A stretch of 64,000 bases of DNA from Photobacterium carnosum (GCF_002849605.1 NZ_NPIB01000005.1:1-64000), one strand, 5' to 3'; numbered from the stretch's first letter, positions 11,058 to 23,719 are shown. The notes: a model not told the origin generated them from the letters alone. Program-made: numbers and translations.

Positions 11058-11390
11058 TTAGCGGTCTGCTACAACAACAGTGATGTGGCTAGAACGCTTC
11101 AAGATGCGATCGGCACGGCCTTTAGCACGAGGCATAATACGCTTCATGGTAGGGCCTTCGTCAACGAAGATTTTAGTGACATTAAGATCATCAATGTCTG
11201 CACCTTCGTTGTGTTCTGCGTTAGCGATAGCTGAATCTAGAACTTTCTTGATTAACTCAGCAGCTTTTTTATTACTGAAGTTAAGAATTTCTAGAGCTTG
11301 AGCAACTGGCTTACCGCGCAGTTGATCTGCAACCAAACGAGCTTTTTGCGGCGAAATGCGAGCAAAGCGATGTTTAGCGATAGCTTCCAT
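11058..11390 (-). CDS. rplV: 50S ribosomal protein L22
   Basis: L22 lines the peptide exit tunnel, and its beta-hairpin forms the narrow constriction with L4. The 110-residue product has the [19 protein letters not shown] start and the hairpin sequence [20 protein letters not shown] (about residues 78-97), with no loop deletion of the kind linked to macrolide resistance. Length equals that of E. coli. Confidence 0.98.
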   Translation of the reverse strand: MEAIAKHRFARISPQKARLVADQLRGKPVAQALEILNFSNKKAAELIKKVLDSAIANAEHNEGADIDDLNVTKIFVDEGPTMKRIMPRAKGRADRILKRSSHITVVVADR

Positions 11391-11400
11391 TACCTACTCC

Positions 11401-11679
11401 TTAGCGCTTTTTAGCTTTCTTATCCGCAGTATGACCGCGGTAAGTACGTGTTGGTGCAAATTCGCCTAGCTTGTGACCGATCATTTCTTCAGAAACGAAA
11501 ACAGGAACGTGCTGACGACCATTATGGACAGCGATGGTCAAACCAATCATCTGAGGGATGATCATTGAGCGACGGGACCAAGTCTTAACAGGCTTTTTGT
11601 CTCCGCTTTCCAACGCTTTCTCTACCTTCTTCAGCAAGTGTAGGTCAATGAATGGACCTTTCTTGAGAGAACGTGGCAT
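11401..11679 (-). CDS. rpsS: 30S ribosomal protein S19
   Basis: S19 lies in the small-subunit head next to S13. The 92-residue product begins [20 protein letters not shown] and contains the signature [20 protein letters not shown]. It lies between rplB and rplV in the S10 operon with short gaps. Confidence 0.98.
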   Translation of the reverse strand: MPRSLKKGPFIDLHLLKKVEKALESGDKKPVKTWSRRSMIIPQMIGLTIAVHNGRQHVPVFVSEEMIGHKLGEFAPTRTYRGHTADKKAKKR

Positions 11680-11697
11680 GGCGTATCCTCTTTATAA

Positions 11698-12522
11698 TTA
11701 CTTATTACGACGACGTACGATGTACTTGTCGGTGCGCTTATTGCTACGAGTCTTATAACCCTTAGTTGGAACGCCCCAAGGTGTTACTGGATGACGACCG
11801 CCTGATGTACGACCTTCACCACCACCATGTGGGTGATCCACTGGGTTCATTACAACACCACGTACAGTTGGACGAACACCGCGCCAGCGTGAAGCACCTG
11901 CTTTACCAAGTTCACGTAGCATGTGTTCTGCGTTACCAACTTCACCTAGAGTCGCACGACTGTCAGCAAGAACTTTACGCATTTCACCAGAACGTAGACG
12001 TAGAGTCACATAAGTGCCTGCACGTGCAATGATCTGAGCGTATGCACCAGCTGAACGAGCCAGCTGTGCGCCTTTACCAGGCTTAATCTCAACACAGTGT
12101 ACTGTTGAACCTACAGGGATGTTGCGCATTGGTAATGTATTACCAACTTTGATAGCAGCATCTTCGCCAGACTGGATCATATCACCAGCTTGCATACCTT
12201 TAGGTGCAATAATGTAGCGGCGCTCACCGTCTGCGTACAGAACTAGAGCAATGTTTGCGCTACGGTTTGGATCGTATTCTAGACGTTCAACTTTCGCTGG
12301 AATGCCATCTTTAGTACGTTTAAAGTCAATTAGGCGGTAATGTTGTTTATGACCACCACCAATGTGACGTACTGTGATACGACCGTTATTGTTACGACCA
12401 CCGCTCTTAGAGTTTTTCTCTAAAAGAGGTGCGTACGGCTTACCCTTATGCAGGTCAGAGTTAACCACTTTAACTACGTGGCGACGACCTGGGGAAGTCG
12501 GCTTACATTTTACAATAGCCAT
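11698..12522 (-). CDS. rplB: 50S ribosomal protein L2
   Basis: L2 is needed for subunit joining and peptidyl transferase activity. The 274-residue product contains the conserved C-terminal [20 protein letters not shown] loop with its essential histidine, and ends KYIVRRRNK. It lies in the S10 operon between rplW and rpsS. Confidence 0.98.
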   Translation of the reverse strand: MAIVKCKPTSPGRRHVVKVVNSDLHKGKPYAPLLEKNSKSGGRNNNGRITVRHIGGGHKQHYRLIDFKRTKDGIPAKVERLEYDPNRSANIALVLYADGERRYIIAPKGMQAGDMIQSGEDAAIKVGNTLPMRNIPVGSTVHCVEIKPGKGAQLARSAGAYAQIIARAGTYVTLRLRSGEMRKVLADSRATLGEVGNAEHMLRELGKAGASRWRGVRPTVRGVVMNPVDHPHGGGEGRTSGGRHPVTPWGVPTKGYKTRSNKRTDKYIVRRRNK

Positions 12523-12539
12523 TCTTCTTTGCTCCTAGC

Positions 12540-12842
12540 CTACTCTGCACTACCAGCGAAGTCGATGTCTTGACCTTCTTTCAAGATAACATACGCTTTC
12601 TTCACGTCTGAACGACGGCCTTGGCGCATACCTTGACGTTTGGTCTTACCCTTAGTGATAAGAGTATTTACAGACTTAACTTCAACCTCAAACAGTTTTT
12701 CAACTGCTGCTTTGATCTCTCTCTTTGTCGCAGTAATAGCAACTTTAAACACGATAGTATTCGCGTTTTCAGCAGCCATTGATGCTTTTTCAGAGATGTG
12801 CGGAGCACGTAGAACTTTTAAAATACGCTCTTCAGTGATCAT
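12540..12842 (-). CDS. rplW: 50S ribosomal protein L23
   Basis: L23 docks trigger factor and SRP at the tunnel exit. The 100-residue product begins [20 protein letters not shown] and has the loop [20 protein letters not shown]. Its start overlaps the end of rplD by four bases. Confidence 0.98.
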   Translation of the reverse strand: MITEERILKVLRAPHISEKASMAAENANTIVFKVAITATKREIKAAVEKLFEVEVKSVNTLITKGKTKRQGMRQGRRSDVKKAYVILKEGQDIDFAGSAE

Positions 12843-13441
12843 GCTAACATCTCCTCGATTGCTTTAACTGCAGCTGCAGTCATTACAATTTTATCGAAAG
12901 CGATTAAGCTAACTGGATCGATTGCCGCTGCATCACGTACGTCTACTTTATATAGGTTACGTGCTGCAAGGAATAGATTCTCATCTAATTCGCCAGTTAC
13001 GATAAGTGCATCAGTCAGCTCAAGCTCTTTAAGCTTAGCTACTAGTGCTTTTGTCTTTGGTGCTTCTAGAGTAAAGTTTTCAACAACGATTAAACGCTCT
13101 TGACGAACTAACTCAGAAAGAATGCTCTTCATAGCACCGCGGTACATTTTCTTGTTTACTTTTTGGCTGTGATCCTGAGGACGAGCAGCGAAAGTAACAC
13201 CACCAGAACGCCATAGCGGACTGCGGATTGTACCTGCACGAGCGCGACCAGTACCTTTCTGGCGCCATGGCTTAGCGCCACCACCAGAAACGTCTGAACG
13301 AGTCTTCTGAGCACGTGTACCCTGACGAGCACCTGCTGCAAATGCAACAACTACTTGGTGTACAAGCGCTTCATTGAAATCACGCCCAAAAGTAGTTTCG
13401 GAGACAGTTAGCGCGTTAGCGCCTTTGACTACCAATTCCAT
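12839..13441 (-). CDS. rplD: 50S ribosomal protein L4
   Basis: L4 lines the exit tunnel. In E. coli it also represses the S10 operon by acting on the leader RNA. The 200-residue product has the long loop [20 protein letters not shown] (about residues 48-67) that reaches the tunnel constriction, with wild-type residues. It is encoded third in the S10 operon. Confidence 0.98.
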   Translation of the reverse strand: MELVVKGANALTVSETTFGRDFNEALVHQVVVAFAAGARQGTRAQKTRSDVSGGGAKPWRQKGTGRARAGTIRSPLWRSGGVTFAARPQDHSQKVNKKMYRGAMKSILSELVRQERLIVVENFTLEAPKTKALVAKLKELELTDALIVTGELDENLFLAARNLYKVDVRDAAAIDPVSLIAFDKIVMTAAAVKAIEEMLA

Positions 13442-13457
13442 TACTAACTCCTCGACG

Positions 13458-14087
13458 TTACGCTTTAACAGCTGGTTTAACGATCACGTTGCCGCCTGTA
13501 GCACCAGGGACTGCACCTTTAATAAGAAGCAGATTGCGCTCAGCGTCAACACGTACGATCTCTAGGTTTTGAGTCGTTACACGCTCAGAACCCATATGAC
13601 CAGCCATTTTCTTGCCTTTAAATACGCGACCTGGAGTTTGACATTGGCCAATTGAACCCGGAGCGCGGTGAGACAAGGAGTTACCATGGGTCATATCTTG
13701 AGTACTGAAATTCCAGCGCTTAATAGCACCCTGGAAGCCCTTACCTTTAGAAGTACCAGTAACGTCTACTTTTTTAATTTCGTTAAAGATTTCAACACTT
13801 AGCTCAGCGCCAACTGCGAATTCTTCATTATTTTCTAGACGGAATTCCCAAAGACCGCGACCAGCTTCAACACCTGCTTTCGCAAAGTGACCAGCTTCTG
13901 GCTTAGATACGCGGCTAGCTTTCTTAATTCCAGCTGTTACTTGAATAGCGTTGTAACCGTCAGTTTCTACAGATTTAACCTGAGTAACGCGGTTGTTTTC
14001 AACTTCAACAACAGTAACTGGAATAGAAATGCCATCTTCGGTAAAGATGCGGGTCATGCCCACTTTACGACCGATTAGACCAATCAT
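13458..14087 (-). CDS. rplC: 50S ribosomal protein L3
   Basis: L3 starts large-subunit assembly and reaches towards the peptidyl transferase centre. The 209-residue product begins [20 protein letters not shown] and contains [20 protein letters not shown] around residues 134-153, including the glutamine near 150 that is methylated in E. coli. It lies 14 bases after rpsJ. Confidence 0.98.
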   Translation of the reverse strand: MIGLIGRKVGMTRIFTEDGISIPVTVVEVENNRVTQVKSVETDGYNAIQVTAGIKKASRVSKPEAGHFAKAGVEAGRGLWEFRLENNEEFAVGAELSVEIFNEIKKVDVTGTSKGKGFQGAIKRWNFSTQDMTHGNSLSHRAPGSIGQCQTPGRVFKGKKMAGHMGSERVTTQNLEIVRVDAERNLLLIKGAVPGATGGNVIVKPAVKA

Positions 14088-14101
14088 TCTCTTATCTCCC
14101 C

Positions 14102-14509
<408 letters not shown>

Positions 14510-14663
14510 CTATCGGATGCATTGTCAGCCAATTTAATGACTGCGAACATAAGTCAGAGTATTCATTATGAAACATACCCGGCATAGCCTGCAGTAAGTT
14601 TCTCCTCAATGCTTATTGGTTCACAACAGCACTTACAAGACTTCGTCTCAGGCAGTGTCGAGC

Positions 14664-14691
14664 ATTATACAGATCACATTTTTGAAAGCAA
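14664..14691 (-). promoter_or_regulatory. S10 operon promoter
   Basis: The minus strand has -35 TTGCTT (14686-14691) and a perfect -10 TATAAT (14664-14669), 16 bases apart. It gives a leader of about 240 bases before rpsJ. The stretch 14692-14804 between this promoter and the tuf terminator is AT-rich and shows no gene. Confidence 0.8.
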
Positions 14692-14804
14692 GCCTTGATC
14701 GATAAATAAGCAACTTTCTAGTTATTCATTTAATTTATCAGTAGCTTACAATCTATTTATGCTGTTATTTACTCGAAATTATAACGGCTAATAATTTATA
14801 GATA

Positions 14805-14836
14805 TAAAAAAGAGAGCCGAAGCTCTCTTTTTTTTG
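14805..14836 (-). terminator. Terminator of the str operon, after tuf
   Basis: A 7-base-pair stem AGAGAGC / GCTCTCT closed by a TTCG tetraloop (on the minus strand) is followed by six T. The plus-strand copy is also followed by T, so it may work in both directions. It lies about 20 bases after the tuf stop. Confidence 0.9.
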
Positions 14837-14856
14837 TACATAAGTACTAAATGTTA

Positions 14857-16041
14857 TTAAGCAACGATAGTTGCAACAACACCAGCACCAACAGTACGAC
14901 CACCTTCACGGATAGCAAAACGTAGACCTTCATCCATCGCGATAGGTGCGATTAGAGTAACAGTCATAGAGATGTTATCACCAGGCATTACCATTTCAAC
15001 GCCTTCTGGTAACTCGATAGTACCAGTTACGTCAGTTGTACGGAAGTAGAACTGTGGACGGTAACCTTTGAAGAAAGGAGTATGACGACCACCTTCATCT
15101 TTAGAAAGCACATAGATTTCTGAAGTGAAAGTTGTGTGTGGAGTGATTGAACCAGGCTTAGCAAGAACTTGACCACGTTCAACTTCATCACGCTTAGTAC
15201 CACGTAGAAGAACACCAACGTTCTCACCAGCACGGCCTTCGTCAAGAAGCTTACGGAACATCTCAACACCAGTACATGTAGTAGTGATAGTGTCGTGAAT
15301 ACCGATGATAGCTACTTCGTCACCAACTTTAACAATACCTTGCTCAATACGACCAGTTACAACAGTACCACGGCCTTGGATTGAGAAAACATCTTCGATT
15401 GGAAGGATGAATGGTAGATTGATAGCACGCTCTGGCTCTGGGATGTAAGTATCTAGAGCTTCAGCTAGTTCAACAATCTTAGCTTCCCACTCAGCTTCGC
15501 CATTTAGCGCGCCTAGTGCAGAACCCATGATTACTGGGCAATCATCACCTGGGAAATCGTACTCAGAAAGAAGTTCACGAACTTCCATCTCTACTAGTTC
15601 AAGTAGTTCTTCATCATCAACCATATCACATTTGTTCATGAATACGATGATGTAAGGAATACCAACTTGACGACCAAGTAGGATGTGCTCACGTGTTTGT
15701 GGCATAGGACCGTCAGTTGCAGCAACAACTAGGATACCACCATCCATTTGAGCAGCACCAGTGATCATGTTTTTAACATAATCGGCGTGTCCAGGACAGT
15801 CTACGTGTGCGTAGTGACGAGAAGGAGTATCGTATTCTACGTGAGAAGTAGAGATTGTGATACCGCGCTCGCGCTCTTCAGGAGCGTTATCGATAGATGC
15901 GAAGTCTTTAGCTGTACCACCGTACACTTTTGCAAGTGTAGTACAGATAGCAGCTGTTAGAGTTGTTTTACCGTGGTCAACGTGACCGATTGTACCAACG
16001 TTAACATGCGGTTTTAGACGTTCAAATTTTTCTTTAGACAC
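14857..16041 (-). CDS. tuf: Elongation factor Tu
   Basis: EF-Tu delivers aminoacyl-tRNA to the ribosome as a GTPase. The 394-residue product has the G1 motif GHVDHGKT (residues 19-26), G3 DCPGHADY (81-88), G4 NKCD (136-139) and the G5 segment GSALGA. Domains 2 and 3 follow, with the conserved [19 protein letters not shown] segment. The start codon is GTG (GTGTCTAAAG) with AAGGA upstream, as in several enterobacterial tuf genes. It is the last gene of the str operon. A second tuf copy is expected elsewhere in such genomes. Confidence 0.98.
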   Translation of the reverse strand: MSKEKFERLKPHVNVGTIGHVDHGKTTLTAAICTTLAKVYGGTAKDFASIDNAPEERERGITISTSHVEYDTPSRHYAHVDCPGHADYVKNMITGAAQMDGGILVVAATDGPMPQTREHILLGRQVGIPYIIVFMNKCDMVDDEELLELVEMEVRELLSEYDFPGDDCPVIMGSALGALNGEAEWEAKIVELAEALDTYIPEPERAINLPFILPIEDVFSIQGRGTVVTGRIEQGIVKVGDEVAIIGIHDTITTTCTGVEMFRKLLDEGRAGENVGVLLRGTKRDEVERGQVLAKPGSITPHTTFTSEIYVLSKDEGGRHTPFFKGYRPQFYFRTTDVTGTIELPEGVEMVMPGDNISMTVTLIAPIAMDEGLRFAIREGGRTVGAGVVATIVA

Positions 16042-16141
16042 AATTGTGTTCCTTCCTAGTTAAGATACGCCCCCTACTAGGTCGGGGACGGCTCTGAAGT
16101 TTGTATTTTATGCGCCAATAGCCATTGACGCAATAATGAAA

Positions 16142-18247
16142 TTAAATACGTTCAGCAATAATTTTATCAGTAACGTTCTTTGGCATTTCAGCGTACTCGC
16201 TAAACTCCATAGAATAAGACGCGCGGCCTTGTGTTGCTGATCGTAAATCAGTTGCGTATCCAAACATTGCTGATAGTGGAACTTGGGCACGAATAATTTT
16301 AATACCCGCGTTGCCTTCTTCCATACCTTCGATCATGCCTCGGCGACGGTTAAGGTCGCCAACAACATCACCCATCCAATCTTCTGGCGTGGTAATTTCA
16401 ACTTTCATCATCGGTTCAAGCAGAACTGGAGTTGCATCAAGTGCACCTTGTCGAAATGCCATTGAACCAGCGATTTTAAATGCAATTTCGCTTGAATCAG
16501 TGTCGTGGTAAGAACCATCAACTAACGTCGCTTTAACGTCAATCATTGGGTAGCCTGCTAACACGCCACTCTTCATTTGTTCTTCAATACCCGTAGCAAC
16601 CGCACTAATATATTCTTTAGGTACGCTGCCACCGACAATTTCATCAACAAAGACGAAACCTTCGCCCGGCTCTGATGGTTCAAGATTCAACCATACATGA
16701 CCATATTGGCCACGGCCGCCAGTTTCACCAGCTTGACGAATAAATTTACCTTCAACTTTAGTGTTACCACGAATGGTTTCACGATAAGCAACCTGAGGTT
16801 TACCCACGTTACAGTTGACGTTAAATTCACGCTTCATACGATCGACGATGATATCTAGGTGAAGCTCACCCATGCCAGAAATTAGAATCTGACCTGATTC
16901 AACGTCGGTTTCAACGCGGAAAGATGGGTCTTCTGCTGCTAGTTTATCTAGCGCGATTGTCATCTTATCTTGATCTGCTATAGAACGTGGTTCAACCACG
17001 ATCTGAATAACTGGTTCAGGGAAATCCATACGCTCTAGAATCACTTTATGATTCTGATCACACAGAGTATCACCTGTTGTTGCGAATTTAAGACCAATAG
17101 CAGCGGCGATATCGCCAGCACGAATTTCTTTGACCTCTTCACGTTTATTAGCATGCATCTGAACAATGCGGCCTAAACGCTCGCGTTTTTCTTTAATGGT
17201 GTTGTAAACAGTATCACCTGAATTTACTACACCTGAGTATACACGCATGAAAGTCAATGTACCTACGAACGGGTCGGTTGCGATTTTGAACGCTAGTGCT
17301 GAGAATGGTTCGTCATCACTTGAATGACGCTCAACAGGGTTACCGTGTTCGTCTTCACCTGTAATTGCTTTTACTTCTGTTGGTGAAGGTAAATAATCAA
17401 CAACAGCATCTAGTACGGCTTGAACACCTTTGTTCTTAAATGCAGAACCACAAGTTGCCAATACGATTTCGTTGTTGAGGGTACGTTGACGAAGACCTGC
17501 CTTAATTTCAACTTCAGACAGCTCAATACCTTCAAGGTATTTATCCATTAGTTCATCATTAGCTTCAGCTGCTGATTCAACTAAGTTCATACGCCACTCA
17601 TCTGCTAACTCTTGCATGTCAGCAGGAATATCATAATAAGTAAAGCTAGTGCCTTGATCAACATCAGACCAGCTAATGGCCTTCATTTTAATTAGATCAA
17701 TGACACCTTTAAATTCATCTTCAGTACCAATATTTAATTGCAGCGGTACTGGTGTTGCGCCAAGACGGTGTTTGATCTGCTCAATAACGCGGAAGAAATC
17801 TGCGCCAGTGCGATCCATCTTGTTAATAAAAACGATACGAGGAACTTCATATCTATCGGCCTGTCGCCATACAGTCTCAGACTGAGGCTCTACACCTGAA
17901 GCACCACAGAACACAACTACAGCACCATCTAGTACACGCAGTGAACGTTCAACTTCAATAGTGAAATCTACGTGTCCTGGAGTATCAATGATGTTGATTC
18001 GGTGCTCGTCGAACTGCTTGTCCATACCGCGCCAAAAGGTGGTCGTTGCAGCAGAGGTGATCGTGATACCACGTTCTTGCTCCTGCGCCATCCAATCCAT
18101 AGTAGCAGCGCCGTCGTGTACTTCACCAATCTTGTGAGATAGGCCTGTATAAAACAGGATGCGCTCGGTAGTGGTTGTTTTACCGGCGTCAACGTGAGCA
18201 CAGATACCAATATTACGGTAGCGCTCGATAGGCGTTTTGCGAGCCAC
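16142..18247 (-). CDS. fusA: Elongation factor G
   Basis: EF-G is the translocase GTPase and also takes part in ribosome recycling with RRF. The 701-residue product has [19 protein letters not shown] (G1), DTPGHVDF (G3) and NKMDR (G4). Domain IV carries [15 protein letters not shown], and the C-terminal domain has [12 protein letters not shown]. The start codon is GTG. The gene lies between rpsG and tuf in the str operon. The long form with no truncation fits the canonical FusA type. Confidence 0.98.
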   Translation of the reverse strand: MARKTPIERYRNIGICAHVDAGKTTTTERILFYTGLSHKIGEVHDGAATMDWMAQEQERGITITSAATTTFWRGMDKQFDEHRINIIDTPGHVDFTIEVERSLRVLDGAVVVFCGASGVEPQSETVWRQADRYEVPRIVFINKMDRTGADFFRVIEQIKHRLGATPVPLQLNIGTEDEFKGVIDLIKMKAISWSDVDQGTSFTYYDIPADMQELADEWRMNLVESAAEANDELMDKYLEGIELSEVEIKAGLRQRTLNNEIVLATCGSAFKNKGVQAVLDAVVDYLPSPTEVKAITGEDEHGNPVERHSSDDEPFSALAFKIATDPFVGTLTFMRVYSGVVNSGDTVYNTIKEKRERLGRIVQMHANKREEVKEIRAGDIAAAIGLKFATTGDTLCDQNHKVILERMDFPEPVIQIVVEPRSIADQDKMTIALDKLAAEDPSFRVETDVESGQILISGMGELHLDIIVDRMKREFNVNCNVGKPQVAYRETIRGNTKVEGKFIRQAGETGGRGQYGHVWLNLEPSEPGEGFVFVDEIVGGSVPKEYISAVATGIEEQMKSGVLAGYPMIDVKATLVDGSYHDTDSSEIAFKIAGSMAFRQGALDATPVLLEPMMKVEITTPEDWMGDVVGDLNRRRGMIEGMEEGNAGIKIIRAQVPLSAMFGYATDLRSATQGRASYSMEFSEYAEMPKNVTDKIIAERI

Positions 18248-18336
18248 GGTTGTATCCTCTTACTAAGGTGAACCTTAGAAAATGGTTTAGGCACAGCAGG
18301 AAAACCTGCTGTGCCCAAGCGGTATTACCAGCTATA

Positions 18337-18810
<474 letters not shown>

Positions 18811-18902
18811 TTATCTCCGTTGTCTTCTTCAGGTTATCCAAAACTTTTCAGTTTCTTCAAAATTAAATAATTTTAGTGTTTGGCCTTACTTAACGGAATC
18901 CA

Positions 18903-19376
<474 letters not shown>

Positions 19377-19453
19377 CTAACCAACGATCAATTAAGTGAT
19401 CATTTCTTAAACAATCACTTTTTTGTCCATATATCGTTACTAATAATGGCTTA

Positions 19454-19747
19454 TTATGCCCATTTCATGTGTTGAGCGTGTTGTTCCGTTAACAAAACAA
19501 AACCCTTATAATCAACAACATGAAAATATTTATTACATTTATCCTGCAAACCGCGCGCAATAATGTCAGCTTCCAGTAAATAAATTTTTACGCCAATATT
19601 TTTTATTAAATCAAAGTAAATATTTTCACTCAAGGCGACAATTACAGCATCTTCGAGCAATAAGATCTCATCACCGGGGCAAATAAACTGTAAACATTGC
19701 GCCAAAGATTGGCTTTGAAATGGTGAGCGGGTCACAGAATGTAACAT
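19454..19747 (-). CDS. tusB: Sulfurtransferase complex subunit TusB (DsrH family)
   Basis: TusB is part of the cytoplasmic TusBCD hexamer that relays sulfur from TusA to TusE and MnmA for 2-thiouridine at the wobble base of some tRNAs. The ATG at 19747 (MLHSVTRSPFQ) is chosen. The GTG two codons earlier coincides with the ribosome binding site GAGG. The 97-residue product has the DsrH pattern GDEILLLEDAVIVA and IYLLEADIIARGL. It lies 7 bases after tusC. The 176-base gap to rpsL contains the str promoter. Confidence 0.92.
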   Translation of the reverse strand: MLHSVTRSPFQSQSLAQCLQFICPGDEILLLEDAVIVALSENIYFDLIKNIGVKIYLLEADIIARGLQDKCNKYFHVVDYKGFVLLTEQHAQHMKWA

Positions 19748-19754
19748 CGGCACC

Positions 19755-20111
19755 TCAAAAAGTGAGAATTTGACGACAACAATGTAATGCTGTCACCAAC
19801 TCGGAATGGGAGCAGATAATTACGTCAATTAATAAATCATCGACGCTTAATCCACGTTCAGTTAATGACTGCTGACAAACATAAATATTTTCGATGTCAT
19901 ATAGCGGTAACATTTTAAATGTCGCAATATAATTACGACTTAAAATAGCCTCTGGTTGCTGATGCTTAACCAGTTGCAATACGCCATCACCAATAAAAAA
20001 TACGCTTAATGCTTCAGAATAAGCAGAAGCTGCTAATAATGCGTCAAGCCCTTCACGACCACTACTGGTGCCATGAGGTGGCTGACGAAAAACAAACCCA
20101 GTGTTATTCAT
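19755..20111 (-). CDS. tusC: Sulfurtransferase complex subunit TusC (DsrF family)
   Basis: TusC is the middle subunit of the TusBCD sulfur relay. The 118-residue product has the DsrF-like start with [20 protein letters not shown], then [18 protein letters not shown]. Length matches the family. It lies 9 bases after tusD and 7 before tusB, implying one transcript. Confidence 0.93.
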   Translation of the reverse strand: MNNTGFVFRQPPHGTSSGREGLDALLAASAYSEALSVFFIGDGVLQLVKHQQPEAILSRNYIATFKMLPLYDIENIYVCQQSLTERGLSVDDLLIDVIICSHSELVTALHCCRQILTF

Positions 20112-20120
20112 TTGCTAACC

Positions 20121-20513
20121 TCAAAATTGAATGACACGATCTGCACTAAGTAAGACTTCAGCAAGACCACCAAGTCCTGCTTGCTCAAAACCAACGGCTA
20201 AATTATGGTTGGGCAATTGATGCTGTTGTGCTTCTTGTTCACCAATAACGCCACGTCGTAATGCCGCAGCAACGCAAGTCTGTAATTCAACCTGATGTGT
20301 TTTTGCTAACTGCTGCCATGCGGCAACAAGATCAAACTCATCAGATGCAGGTGCCGTTAGTATATTGCCGTTGAGAACACCATCTTGATAAAAGAAAACA
20401 CGGGTTAATGTATGTCCTAGTTCCAAAAGTGCACATGAAAATTGATAAGCAGAACGCGCAGCTTGAGTACCATAAGCCGGACCATTAACCACAATGGCGT
20501 AAGTTAAACTCAC
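20121..20513 (-). CDS. tusD: Sulfurtransferase complex subunit TusD (DsrE family)
   Basis: TusD carries the active cysteine that receives persulfide from TusA. The 130-residue product contains [13 protein letters not shown], where Cys near residue 79 matches the catalytic Cys78 of E. coli TusD. The N-terminus has [17 protein letters not shown], the DsrE fold start. Its start overlaps the yheO stop by four bases, coupling the two. Confidence 0.95.
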   Translation of the reverse strand: MSLTYAIVVNGPAYGTQAARSAYQFSCALLELGHTLTRVFFYQDGVLNGNILTAPASDEFDLVAAWQQLAKTHQVELQTCVAAALRRGVIGEQEAQQHQLPNHNLAVGFEQAGLGGLAEVLLSADRVIQF

Positions 20514-21247
20514 TTGTCACCGTCCTCTGTTTTACGCTGACGAATATAAAGATACACAGTGTGCTTAGATATATTCAATCGATCAGCAACGCGGTTAATC
20601 GCATCTTTAATATCAAAAATACCTTTATCAAATAGCGCCATTACTATCTGACGGTTTTTAGCATTATTGGATACATTTTTATCTGCGTTAATTTCTTCAA
20701 TAGTCCGCTCAACAGTTTGATCGACCAATTCATCAACATCACTAGCAAAGTTTACTTTTGATGCCGCTTGCTTAGCTTCATCCGTTGGCATAAACGATTG
20801 CAGGATTTGCGTAAAAGGCACATCAAGATTGACGTTAATACACAACAAACCAATCACTTTATTATCACCATTACGAATCGCGATAGTGATCGATTTCATT
20901 AAATCACCGCCTTTAGCGCGAGTGAAATAAGCTCGAGAAAAATTATGTTCTGACTTTTGAATATCACGTAATGAGCGTAATGCAAGATCGGTAATCGGTG
21001 ATCCCACTTTACGTCCCGTGTTTTGACCGTTAGCTATTTTGATTGCCGAGGTATTTAAATCGGCTAAAGAGTGCAGAACAATTTCACAAAATGGCCCAAT
21101 CAATGCGGCTAAGCCGTCAACAACAGCTTCATATGCACGCAGAATATTATCATCGTGTTCAGAAAAAATTCGTCTGTCAACGATGTCACTATCAACAATT
21201 ATCTCTGTTCCAAGATTATCTACTGAAATCACGATACCACCTTCCAT
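20510..21247 (-). CDS. yheO: YheO-family transcriptional regulator (PAS-like plus HTH)
   Basis: This protein has an N-terminal YheO-type PAS-like domain (about residues 25-140, with [20 protein letters not shown]). The C-terminal helix-turn-helix domain has [20 protein letters not shown] and [13 protein letters not shown] at the end. The ligand and targets are not known to me. It is placed directly before tusDCB, as in E. coli, with a four-base overlap. Start choice is uncertain: ATG at 21247 has no clear ribosome binding site, and an in-frame GTG at 21232 has AAGGTGG just upstream. Confidence 0.88.
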   Translation of the reverse strand: MEGGIVISVDNLGTEIIVDSDIVDRRIFSEHDDNILRAYEAVVDGLAALIGPFCEIVLHSLADLNTSAIKIANGQNTGRKVGSPITDLALRSLRDIQKSEHNFSRAYFTRAKGGDLMKSITIAIRNGDNKVIGLLCINVNLDVPFTQILQSFMPTDEAKQAASKVNFASDVDELVDQTVERTIEEINADKNVSNNAKNRQIVMALFDKGIFDIKDAINRVADRLNISKHTVYLYIRQRKTEDGDK

Positions 21248-21354
21248 TTTGCTGCTTATCTACAATGCGATCTCGCCCAGATCTATCACCACAAGCATTC
21301 AATATAATTGATAAAATTTAAAATCTTCTCAGTAAGTTTATCAGATAATAGAAC

Positions 21355-21380
21355 AAAAAAGACCCGACATATGTCGGGTC
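21355..21380 (-). terminator. Terminator of fkpA
   Basis: A perfect 20-base palindrome, GACCCGACATATGTCGGGTC, is followed on the minus strand by six T. It lies about 40 bases after the fkpA stop and separates fkpA from yheO. Confidence 0.9.
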
Positions 21381-21422
21381 TGGATCAATGGTTGCGCTTT
21401 TTTATCACTAAAAAGTGATCAA

Positions 21423-22286
21423 TTATTGTATTTTTGTCGCTGTAGTTGTTGTTTTTACAGCTTCAACAGCAGGCTGTTGAGTTTGCTTACCATCTTTAAT
21501 GCTCAATAATTCCACTTGGAAAACTAAGGTAGAATTAGCAGGAATGCTTGGGTTCGCTTGCGCGCCGTAAGCAAGTTGTGGCGGAATAACAAATTCAAAT
21601 TTAGAACCAACAGGCATCAATTGTACGCCTTCAGTCCAACCTGGGATCACTTGGTTTAATGGGAAAGTGGCAGGTTGATTACGTTGGTATGAGCTATCAA
21701 ATACAGTACCGTTAGTTAGCATGCCTTTGTACTGCACTTCAACAGTATCAGTTGCTGCTGGTTTTGCACCTGTACCTTCTTTTTCAACTTTGTACATCAA
21801 ACCAGATTTAGTTGTTACCACACCGGCTTCTTTAGCGAATGTCGCGCGGAAATCTTCACCAGCTTTAATGTTCTTTTCAGCCTCAGCTTTTGCTTTCTGC
21901 TCAACAATCTTAGCAACACGTTGATCTAGAGATTGTAGTGCTTGTTGAGTTTGCTCTTGTGTCATGCGGCTCTTACCAGCAAACACATCTTCAACACCTG
22001 CAAGTACATCTTGACGATTAAGGTTAAGACCTAGCTCTTTTTGTTGATCAAGGTTAGCTGATAGGTATTGTGCTAGTGATGCACCAATAGCATATGCTGC
22101 TTTTTGATCTTCAGTTTTAAACTGAACCTTAGCAGCATCTGTTGTTGCAACAGCTGCTGAAGTGGTTGTTTGTTCAACTTTTGCAGGCTCAACCGGCTTA
22201 TTGGTGTCTGCTTTATTATCGTCCTGACAACCCACAGCAAGGAAGATTGTTGCTGCTAATACAGACATCTTTAAAATAGGCTTCAT
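21423..22286 (-). CDS. fkpA: FKBP-type peptidyl-prolyl isomerase FkpA, predicted lipoprotein
   Basis: FkpA speeds proline isomerisation and acts as a chaperone in the periplasm. The ATG at 22286 is chosen because GGAG lies six bases before it and it gives a clean signal peptide, KPILKMSVLAATIFLAVGC. The cysteine after LAVG looks like a lipobox, so the protein is probably membrane-anchored, unlike soluble E. coli FkpA. Residues about 60-150 are the helical dimerisation domain. The FKBP domain follows, with VEVQYKGMLTNGTVFDSSYQ and IPPQLAYG. The gene is monocistronic with its own terminator. Confidence 0.93.
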   Translation of the reverse strand: MKPILKMSVLAATIFLAVGCQDDNKADTNKPVEPAKVEQTTTSAAVATTDAAKVQFKTEDQKAAYAIGASLAQYLSANLDQQKELGLNLNRQDVLAGVEDVFAGKSRMTQEQTQQALQSLDQRVAKIVEQKAKAEAEKNIKAGEDFRATFAKEAGVVTTKSGLMYKVEKEGTGAKPAATDTVEVQYKGMLTNGTVFDSSYQRNQPATFPLNQVIPGWTEGVQLMPVGSKFEFVIPPQLAYGAQANPSIPANSTLVFQVELLSIKDGKQTQQPAVEAVKTTTTATKIQ

Positions 22287-22478
22287 GTATTTCTCCATCA
22301 GTCATTGAGGTCATGCCTCACTTTTACACTGTGTTTATTAGTATGAGTATGAAAACAAAATTATATCAATATACTACTACCACTCTGATTAAGTAACTGT
22401 AAATACTTAGTGCTACAGTTATTTAAGCAGATTCATTTCTTCTATCTAGTTACCCTAATAAAGCGGAACCAGAGCTTA

Positions 22479-23456
22479 ATGTACAAGAAATTTTTGTCAG
22501 TTAGTCTACTTTTCTCTGCTTTTGCCTTAAGCGGTTGTTTTCCCTTTGATTCAGAAGTTCAACGCTGGCATCTTGCTCAACAAGGTAGCACGAGTTTAAG
22601 CCTTAGCCGTGATGGCCGTTTTGCACTTATTAGCACAAACATACAAGGTATCGCGCTATGGGATTTACAGCAAAACAAAAAGTTAGCTGATTTTGGTTCT
22701 CAAGATCAATATCACAATAGCGTGATAACAAGTTATATATCTGATAACAATCGTTATGCCATAACCGCAACAACTCAAAATTTTGCAGTATGGGATTTAG
22801 GATGGTCACAATCCCATGGTTTATGGTCGATTGATTACGCAACAATTAAAGATGTCGCTATCGCCAATAATGGTACTGACGTGCTATTAGCATTAAGTAA
22901 TGGTAAAGCACTATTTATTAATCTCACCAGTGGACGCCGATTAGAATTTTTAGCCCATCGCGACAAAGTTAATAGTGTTGCCCTTGCGGCTAATGGCCGT
23001 TATGCGCTTTCTGGCGGTAATGATCACCATGCCTATTTATGGGATACCCGCAGTGGGCAGATTATTTATTCATTTAAGCATAGCAGTCGTGTCAACCAAG
23101 TCGCACTGCAACGGGATGGAAAATTCGCTTTTTCTGCTACCGACAATAATGACAATATTATTTGGGACTTAACTACGGGGAAGAAAATCACCCAATTAGC
23201 AATGAAAGTACGTTATCAAACACTTTCTAGTGCGCGTTTTTCTGATGATGGACAATTTTTGGTAACGGGATCACCGTCACGCCGAGTCGAATTATGGCGC
23301 ACAGATAATGGTGAAAATATTAAAGATTGGCGAGCGGAAGTACAGCCAAAGACTCGACCCACCACAGCAGTGGTGTATGATGTCGCTATTAGCCCTACAG
23401 GTAATGTTGTCGCTGGCTCTTCTGCCGGTTACGCTCAAGCCTGGTCAACCGACTGA
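22479..23456 (+). CDS. WD40-repeat lipoprotein
   Basis: The ATG at 22479 opens a lipoprotein signal, [19 protein letters not shown], with the lipobox LSGC. An upstream in-frame start adds residues that spoil the signal. The mature part is made of WD40-like blades, for example [20 protein letters not shown] followed by [10 protein letters not shown]. Further copies end [25 protein letters not shown] and VELWRTDNG. It probably forms a beta-propeller scaffold on the outer membrane. It is divergent from fkpA and lies 10 bases before slyX, so the two are likely co-transcribed. The role is unknown to me. Confidence 0.85.
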   Translation: MYKKFLSVSLLFSAFALSGCFPFDSEVQRWHLAQQGSTSLSLSRDGRFALISTNIQGIALWDLQQNKKLADFGSQDQYHNSVITSYISDNNRYAITATTQNFAVWDLGWSQSHGLWSIDYATIKDVAIANNGTDVLLALSNGKALFINLTSGRRLEFLAHRDKVNSVALAANGRYALSGGNDHHAYLWDTRSGQIIYSFKHSSRVNQVALQRDGKFAFSATDNNDNIIWDLTTGKKITQLAMKVRYQTLSSARFSDDGQFLVTGSPSRRVELWRTDNGENIKDWRAEVQPKTRPTTAVVYDVAISPTGNVVAGSSAGYAQAWSTD

Positions 23457-23466
23457 AAAATATCCC

Positions 23467-23688
23467 ATGAATGAGATACAACAACTACAAAGCCGTCTTG
23501 ATGAACTCGAGATGAAACTCGCCTTCCAAGAACAGACCATGGATGAATTAAATGATGCGCTCACTAAGCAGCAATTTATGATTGATCGAATGGAAATACA
23601 ACTTAAGTTTATGGTCGGTAAAGTTAAAGGTATGCAAACCTCTAATATGGCAGATGAATCAGAAGAAACACCGCCACCACATTATTAA
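23467..23688 (+). CDS. slyX: SlyX family protein
   Basis: This small soluble protein of 73 residues is almost entirely coiled coil ([20 protein letters not shown]), with the C-terminal tail TPPPHY typical of SlyX. The function of SlyX is not established. The ATG at 23467 gives the family start [16 protein letters not shown] longer in-frame version overlapping the WD40 gene is rejected. It is convergent with slyD across a shared terminator. Confidence 0.92.
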   Translation: MNEIQQLQSRLDELEMKLAFQEQTMDELNDALTKQQFMIDRMEIQLKFMVGKVKGMQTSNMADESEETPPPHY

Positions 23689-23719
23689 ATAGAGATTCGA
23701 GGTTCGACAAGATAAAAAC

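Noticed and set aside
22299..22325. TGAGG/CCTCA inverted repeat just before fkpA
   Set aside because: It is short and close to the ribosome binding site, with no T-run and no recognised regulator consensus.
23308..23466. N-terminal extension of slyX overlapping the WD40 gene
   Set aside because: The ATG at 23467 gives the exact SlyX family start; the upstream part is another frame of the WD40 gene.
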